Shown: positions 59,028 through 64,000 of the stretch, one piece after another
Position numbering within the stretch: position 1 is the stretch's first letter
Layout: each line of letters starts with the position of its first letter
Assembly (NCBI GenBank): GCA_009760855.2
Contig: WPIO01000012.1
Coordinates: 1,517,501-1,581,500, forward strand
Reading direction: 5' to 3'
DNA length: 64,000 bases
From: Cristatella mucedo
Lineage: Eukaryota > Bryozoa > Phylactolaemata > Cristatellidae
The notes under the pieces: generated by a model
Seen by the model: the letters and a program-made list of their open reading frames with translations, nothing else
What the model was told of the DNA's origin: nothing
Database searches by the model: none
Translations under genes and position numbers: made by a program

Positions 59028-59760
59028 ACAAATTACTTCGGAATCTCGGACAATTTCTTTAACTCCTCAAAACAAGTATTTTGACTCCTTTTTATTCAGA
59101 TTCTTTACGAATGTGCTCTCCGAAGGCACGCTGCTCTAGAAACCTTTCCAGATCAGAGTTGACATGTAAACACTATTGAGCAGCCTATTGAGCTGACTGG
59201 AAATGCTAAATTTTCTGGCAAATATTTAAGTGCAATATCTCATCGGGGGACCGACATGGAACTAAACCTTTAGAACGACCCCTAAAACCCATTTTAGCTT
59301 GTGTGCATGTTTTCGCCCTCTGGAGACAGACCGCCTAGCGTTTCATCAAAGGTTCATCACCCGGCAGACTACCGTTAGTCTATCATCTGTAAAAAAATGT
59401 TAGCTCCTCTTAACCCTAAACTCAAAAAAAGATACGGTCGTCTTTTATGGAAGTAGACCCTGACACTGCTCGCTAAAGAAGCACAGATATGATGGGTTTT
59501 TCCGTGCCGTTAAAAAATGGTCACATCGCTATGTTGGCAGAGCCTAAAGCTTTGCTCAGCAGGCAATCTTGCCGAAACTCTCTAAATAAAAATGCCCTCC
59601 GCAATATGAAAAACCTGATTTTTGTTCGGCTGTGGCTCCGGCGGCAAGTGGGTAGAGTTAGTCTCAAGAGCAGCGAGAACCAACGTTCTACGGGGCTTGA
59701 CTTTATTGCTTCTCTACACACACACATGCTCGCCAACGATCTCACGTTCGCCCGCATGCA

Positions 59761-59770
<10 letters not shown>

Positions 59771-59822
<52 letters not shown>
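59771..59822. repeat. (CA)26 microsatellite
   Basis: Uninterrupted, preceded by (GC)n; Z-DNA-prone. Confidence 0.97.
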
Positions 59823-59823
<1 letters not shown>

Positions 59824-60261
59824 GGGTGAGACAGCTTCGGGTAGCGGATATGTTGCAGTTCGCTCGACGGCAGCCCAAAGCTCCAGGACATCAGCCTCCC
59901 CCTGCAGTTACGTTTGATACTTTGGAGTGCGTCATTCAGCTCGTGGACCGGTTTTGTTTATCGCTAAAAGCATCGTGCAAACCCAACAAGTTGCCCGCAG
60001 AAGGTGCGTTTCGGTGAGCTTCCTTTGACTTGTCTATTAAGACCTCCTCGGCAGCACTGAAAATTCGATTAAACAAATAGAGAACAATGATAACCCCCAC
60101 CCGAAAACTGACCGTGAGTGTGAGCACAGAGCCTCCTCTTAGCCCCACATATAATAAAAAAGCGGGGAAAGATAGGCCATCACTCGACTGTTCTGCCCAA
60201 CATTCCGTCAAAACTCAACTCTGGATCCACTCGCTCCGCCCTTTCTTCCAAGAAAAAACAT

Positions 60262-60432
60262 GCTAACTAATTTAGCAGTCTCTTTTGTATAGCGACACAA
60301 TAGCCTTGACGGCTATCACCACGGCTTGCATTGGCGATAAAAAATCGCCTACCGCTGGATTTGAACCCATGACCTCGTGGGAGACGTGGTGAAAAGCATC
60401 AGCCTTACCTAGTGTGCCATCGCTGCTCGCCA
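60262..60432 (-). mobile_element. tRNA-derived SINE, family S2
   Basis: 'agtctcttttgtatagcgac' tail complement, 'ctatcaccacggcttgcatt' body and 'gctggatttgaacccatgac' B-box complement. Shares 'ccttacctagtgtgccatc' with the 42.7-kb copy. Confidence 0.9.
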
Positions 60433-60579
60433 GAAGTGATCTGGCTCATCGAAAGTTGCCTAAGCATTTGCCTTCCAGGATGCAACCAATCAAGGACAGG
60501 CTAAGTCACATCAAAGGCAGGCACCATGCAGTAGCCTAGTGCCGGCCTGCAATCGCACCACAGAATATATGTACTGTAT

Positions 60580-60772
60580 ATACAGTCAGCTTCCCCCCCC
60601 CCGATTTACGAAGATTCAGAGATACGAACTCGGCCACGGCCACGCAAAAAAATCAAAATTTGTCCAAGAAAACTTCCGAAATCCGCTCGTGGTCAGCAGA
60701 TTTGCCACTGCCACAAACACTAAGAAGACTTAACGAGGCTTAACAGCTATGCATTGTGGGTACTGAGGGCTC

Positions 60773-60865
<93 letters not shown>

Positions 60866-60910
60866 CCATTCTTGACTTACGAAAATTCTACTTACGGCGT
60901 GTTTTCTGGT
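60580..60910. mobile_element. Possible Tigger-like MITE pieces around (TC)n
   Basis: 'tatacagtcagcttcccc' and 'gatttacgaagattc' (60588-60620), and 'gacttacgaaaattctactt' (60872-60891), are similar starts separated by unrelated sequence and the (TC)n array. Boundaries are unclear. Confidence 0.35.
60770..60862. repeat. (TC)n microsatellite
   Basis: About 93 bp with one CGC interruption. Confidence 0.97.
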
Positions 60911-60951
60911 CCCTTGCTATCCCTTTATATACCCTGTATATATACAGTGTA

Positions 60952-61085
60952 TATATAAATCCTTTTTATCGAGCGCTATGAGAACTTTAACTCTTTAATC
61001 TCTAAACAAGGCCCTTTACGCATGTCATGGGGCTCGAACCTAAGACCTCAGTCATTAAAGGCGAGCATCTTACCTGTAGTTTGAA
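60952..61085 (-). mobile_element. tRNA-derived SINE, family S1 (decayed)
   Basis: 'atcgagcgctatgagaactt' tail complement, 'ggggctcgaacctaagacct' B-box complement, 'aggcgagcatcttacctg' head. Confidence 0.8.
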
Positions 61086-61505
61086 TTATCGTCGCGAACG
61101 GCACAGCACGCTAGCCGACGAGGAACACCAACAGTTTTATTCCACCTACACACGGAGCAGGGCGAAGCACGATTCTCCTTGCTCCCCTCGCCCACCGGAG
61201 TCCCCCCCCCGACTCTCTTGTCATAACAATCGCTAATAGCACGTCCGGGCTGCTTACCACATCGAGAGTCACAGCCCACTCGTACAGAGTGGAGCTCGAG
61301 GCTTTGAGCCAGACGGGAGTTGCGCTTTACACCTCAGGCCAGACACTTGAAAGGCACTCTGGCACCGAACGAGATATTAAATCTTCGTGGCGGTGAAATA
61401 GGCTTCTTTATGCTAACGATATGGACTCGTCTTAAGGTGTGAGCGTTCTGCCTCGCTGCCGCGTTCCGCTATTGTCGGCGGCATACCTGCGTGCATCAGT
61501 GGGGC

Positions 61506-61551
61506 ACCTGCTAGTTGCCAGCCACGATTCCGTGGCTGGCAACTAGCAGGT
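61506..61551. other. Perfect palindrome, 21-bp arms with 4-base loop
   Basis: Arms 61506-61526 (acctgctagttgccagcc..) and 61531-61551 are exact reverse complements; the loop is ATTC. Confidence 0.97.
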
Positions 61552-62002
61552 AATCTTCATCTCTCGGCTGGGACGTCACCTGTACGAACACTTCGTTTTC
61601 GACCTAGCGTTGTTCAGACACCCCGTCGTAACAAAAGCACCAACGGGGTTGGGGTGGTAAAGGGTAATTTCAGTTTAGGAGGTGTGAATGGCTGTAATTT
61701 TAGTTGAGGCAGACTAGCTCCGCCCCTGTGTCAGACCAAACGGCGTGGTGGGGGCTTCAGCTCCTTAGCCCCTTTTCCCGTACGTCATAGGAACGGCTCG
61801 GTTTCCGCGTCGCACTCCCGCTTCGAAGGACGATACAGCGTGTACATTTTCACGCCAAGATCCCCCCACCGCCGCCGCCGCTGGGCACTTCCTAGTCGGC
61901 CAGCAGCCCGTCGCATCCCCCCCCCGCCCCCGGTGCATGTACGTCCGCTGAAAGCGGACACTTGAGTCGAGGAGCGGGCTTACCGCGTTGGAAGGAGGAG
62001 AG

Positions 62003-62168
62003 ATGTCTTCAAAGGGAGATCCTGGCCTTCGCGCCATGCTAAACGGCGCCAGCGTGGGCGAATACCTCGAGAAGGAGAAGCGACTCGACGACGAGCATTT
62101 CAAGGACCAGAGCTGGTATCACGGCAAGGGCACCAACCGGAGGAAGGCCGAGTCGCTGCTGCTCGCTG
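62003..62168 (+). CDS. SH2-domain protein, first coding exon
   Basis: ATG at 62003 follows a purine-rich leader (ggaggagag). The exon reads MSSKGDPGLRAMLNGASVGE, YLEKEKRLDDEHFKDQ and SWYHGKGTNRRKAESLLLAG, ending after one base of a codon before GTGAGA (62169). 'WYHG....R..AE.LL' is the start of an SH2 phosphotyrosine-binding domain (strand A and helix A, with the conserved Trp and the Arg of helix A). The FLVR strand that holds the phosphate-binding Arg should be in the next exon, outside or further along the window; I did not find it. The helical leader 'YLEKE' before the Trp is compatible with the NSP/BCAR3-SH2D3 family, but other SH2 families remain possible. The frame stays open to 62563, yet past the donor it has no SH2 features. 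Confidence 0.8.
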
Positions 62169-63020
62169 GTGAGAGCTTGCGCGCGCGCGCGCGCTTTTGG
62201 CGGGCGAGGCGCGCTCGCCCGCTGCGCTCTGCTGGCTGGCTGGCTCTCTGCACTCCGGAGCCCGCGCTAGCCGCGGAATGGCTGCTACTGCGTGCTTTGA
62301 CCAGTTACCGCGTCTCGCTCTCCCGAGTCTTTCAAATGTGGCCAGAGCAGAGGCCGAGGCGTTGGACGCGGCGGTCAATTTCGTCGTCTGCTGCGTCGTC
62401 GGGAGCATTCAACTTGCGCTCCTTAGTTCAAGTGACGCATGTGGCATCAGGCGTGCCGACTGCTCGCCGTGTCCTTTGGTGCACAGCCGCAATCGCAACC
62501 GCGAGCTTTGGATGCTGCACGTGCAGCGGGAAATGCTCTATTACTAAGTGCACGCGAAAGTGATGGCCGCAAGGTTGTTCTGGCTCTGTTCTGTTCTGGC
62601 TGGTTTTTTAATTTGCCGATCTTGACTTTTACTCTGCAGTGGCATTTTGAGCACTATCATGCCAAAGTTGACGGTATGCATTAAGGTCCGTTTATGGGCG
62701 ACTAGACTTTCAATCTTAATTTACCCATACGAGCGTAGTAGCAGAAGCGCTCGAGACCCTTTCATCTTCTGCTTTTCAGCTGGGTGAAAACCGATTGCAA
62801 GGTCACGTGGCTGGATCTGTCACCGGTCTCTTTGTGTATAATATCCAGTTGTTGCCTGTTCGTTAAAAGCGTCTGTCGCATAAGTTATTTCGACAGATTA
62901 CTTTGAGCTGCTGCTCACTTTTCCCCGACCCATTCACTAGTTTAGCTATGAAATATTTGAAAGGAAATTCCCGTATGCTTAATGGGATGGGTTCTAAGGA
63001 ATCACTGGAATTGGCATATG
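62169..63020 (+). other. SH2 gene intron 1, unrecognised
   Basis: GC-rich start with (GC)n at 62180-62195, then average composition. No 'GDFLVR'-type SH2 continuation was found. Confidence 0.5.
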
Positions 63021-63132
63021 ATGTATCTGCGTCTGTAACTTCTCAAAGCCACAAGACTATGTGGGTGTTACCCTAGAGTTTTCTATAGCGTATCGAAAGC
63101 TTAACCCGCTTTCGGTATGCATTCGCTAGATA
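63018..63132 (-). mobile_element. R3 repeat, 3' third
   Basis: 'gatgtatctgcgtctgtaac' and 'atgtgggtgttaccctagag' are the complement of the R3 3' end at 25260-25350. Confidence 0.75.
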
Positions 63133-63302
63133 GGATGGCTCTACTGGTAGCTGGGTGTTTCGAAATCGGTCGTGCGTTCAGTGGTTGCAGTAGTAGTCAC
63201 TCTCTAGCATTCCCAGGCAGGTCGTATCTGAGTTTCGAACAAGTGTCCGATTTTCCTGGCTGTGTGTTCGGTCCTCACTGCGAATAAGCTGGCCCTAAAA
63301 AT

Positions 63303-63452
63303 ATAATATAATTCATTTGTATAGCGCCCCAAGAGAACTTGGTCTCCATTCAGGCGCTTCACATATGCCTCAGGGCTCGAGCCCACGACCTCAGCCAGAC
63401 CTTAGTCGGGGCGAGCACCTTAACCGCTGGACCAACCCAGCTCGGCACCTAC
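63303..63452 (-). mobile_element. tRNA-derived SINE, family S1
   Basis: 'atttgtatagcgccccaaga' tail complement, 'agggctcgagcccacgacct' B-box complement, 'ttaaccgctggaccaaccca' A-box complement. Nearly identical to 51292-51442. Confidence 0.93.
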
Positions 63453-64000
63453 TGGCTGTACATGTTGTGGATATTCATCTTCTCAGCTCGTTTTTTGTGT
63501 CTCTACATATCATACAGAAAGGTAGCAACTGTAGATCTAGATCTATACAGATGGCAGTGTGCATGCTAACTGCTGAGGGCCTGGACTGTGCAACTCTCTG
63601 CAGATGCTTGGCAGAAAGATCTGGAAGCGCTGGTCCACCCCAGCCGTGCCCGATCGATGTCTGCACAGAGCCTGAATTGAGAACTATTGCTTCAAGCTAT
63701 AATGTTTTCCTCAGCTATGCCAGAAATGTGCCAAAAGCATGGTTCCAAGACACGTTTTGCTTGAATTCTAGCGATTTTTTTGTCAAATTTGAAGCAGGTT
63801 TTTCCAAGTGCTATGAGGCCTGGTAGTACACGGGACCCCCTCCCCCCCGAAAAGCACACATACGACAGCCACAGATTTGTCACAATTCTTTCAGATAACC
63901 AAAGGCTCTGGTCACCTCATGCTCAGACGATAAGGATATCGGTTTATCAGTGCCGGTAGCATTTAAAAGCATGCATGTAAAGCTTCCTATTGGAAAGACT

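Noticed and set aside
61506-61551. A canonical microRNA precursor
   Set aside because: The loop is only 4 bases and the stem is perfect and short, unlike animal pre-miRNAs. Kept as a structural finding instead.
63317-63826. A 169-codon + strand frame as an SH2 gene exon
   Set aside because: Its first part is the antisense of an S1 SINE and the rest shows no SH2 or other motif.

Overview
This is nuclear DNA from an invertebrate animal. Protein-coding exons are short and separated by kilobase introns with GT/AG junctions. The recognisable genes are metazoan: a kelch-like BTB family member, a Wnt ligand and an SH2-domain protein. The rest is dense with non-LTR retrotransposon fragments, tRNA-derived SINEs, small DNA-transposon relatives and very long dinucleotide arrays. 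The species cannot be settled from sequence alone; a lophotrochozoan is my guess, and it is only a guess.

Layout, all three genes on the + strand. (1) 2627-10996: the 3' part of a KLHL1/4/5-type kelch-repeat gene. Three exons (2627-2839, 4864-5035, 10778-10996) splice in frame to a stop; the BTB, BACK and first kelch blades must lie upstream of the window. Its last intron (5.7 kb) carries a 5'-truncated LINE and a 116-bp (CT)n tract. (2) 11-22.5 kb: no recognised gene; SINEs, LINE fragments, a CpG-rich block at 17.76-18.46 kb and compound (GA)n/(GACA)n arrays. (3) 23182-34846: a complete five-exon Wnt gene, best matched to Wnt11. Its five exons total 1137 bp including the stop (378 codons) and all phases agree. 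It sits in a CpG-rich domain of about 22.5-35.7 kb. Intron 3 (6.1 kb) holds SINEs, a second CpG-rich block and a roughly 1.06-kb inverted-repeat element filled with a 31-unit, 16-bp minisatellite. (4) 36-61 kb: a more AT-rich repeat field with many LINE 3' fragments, two tRNA-SINE families, a pogo/Tigger-like element, a hAT-like MITE, a further interspersed repeat and a 947-bp (TC)n array. (5) 62003-62168: the first coding exon of an SH2-domain protein that continues beyond the window.

The most interesting non-genic signals are these. The minisatellite is enclosed by about 110-bp terminal inverted repeats inside Wnt11 intron 3. One SINE family and the resident LINE share a 3' tail (45 of 57 positions by hand) that folds into a hairpin, which suggests the SINE uses the LINE's reverse transcriptase. 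One LINE copy is bracketed by a 43-bp target-site duplication. There is also a perfect 21-bp-arm palindrome at 61.5 kb. Gene-level interpretation is by eye; no homology search, splice predictor or fold program was run.
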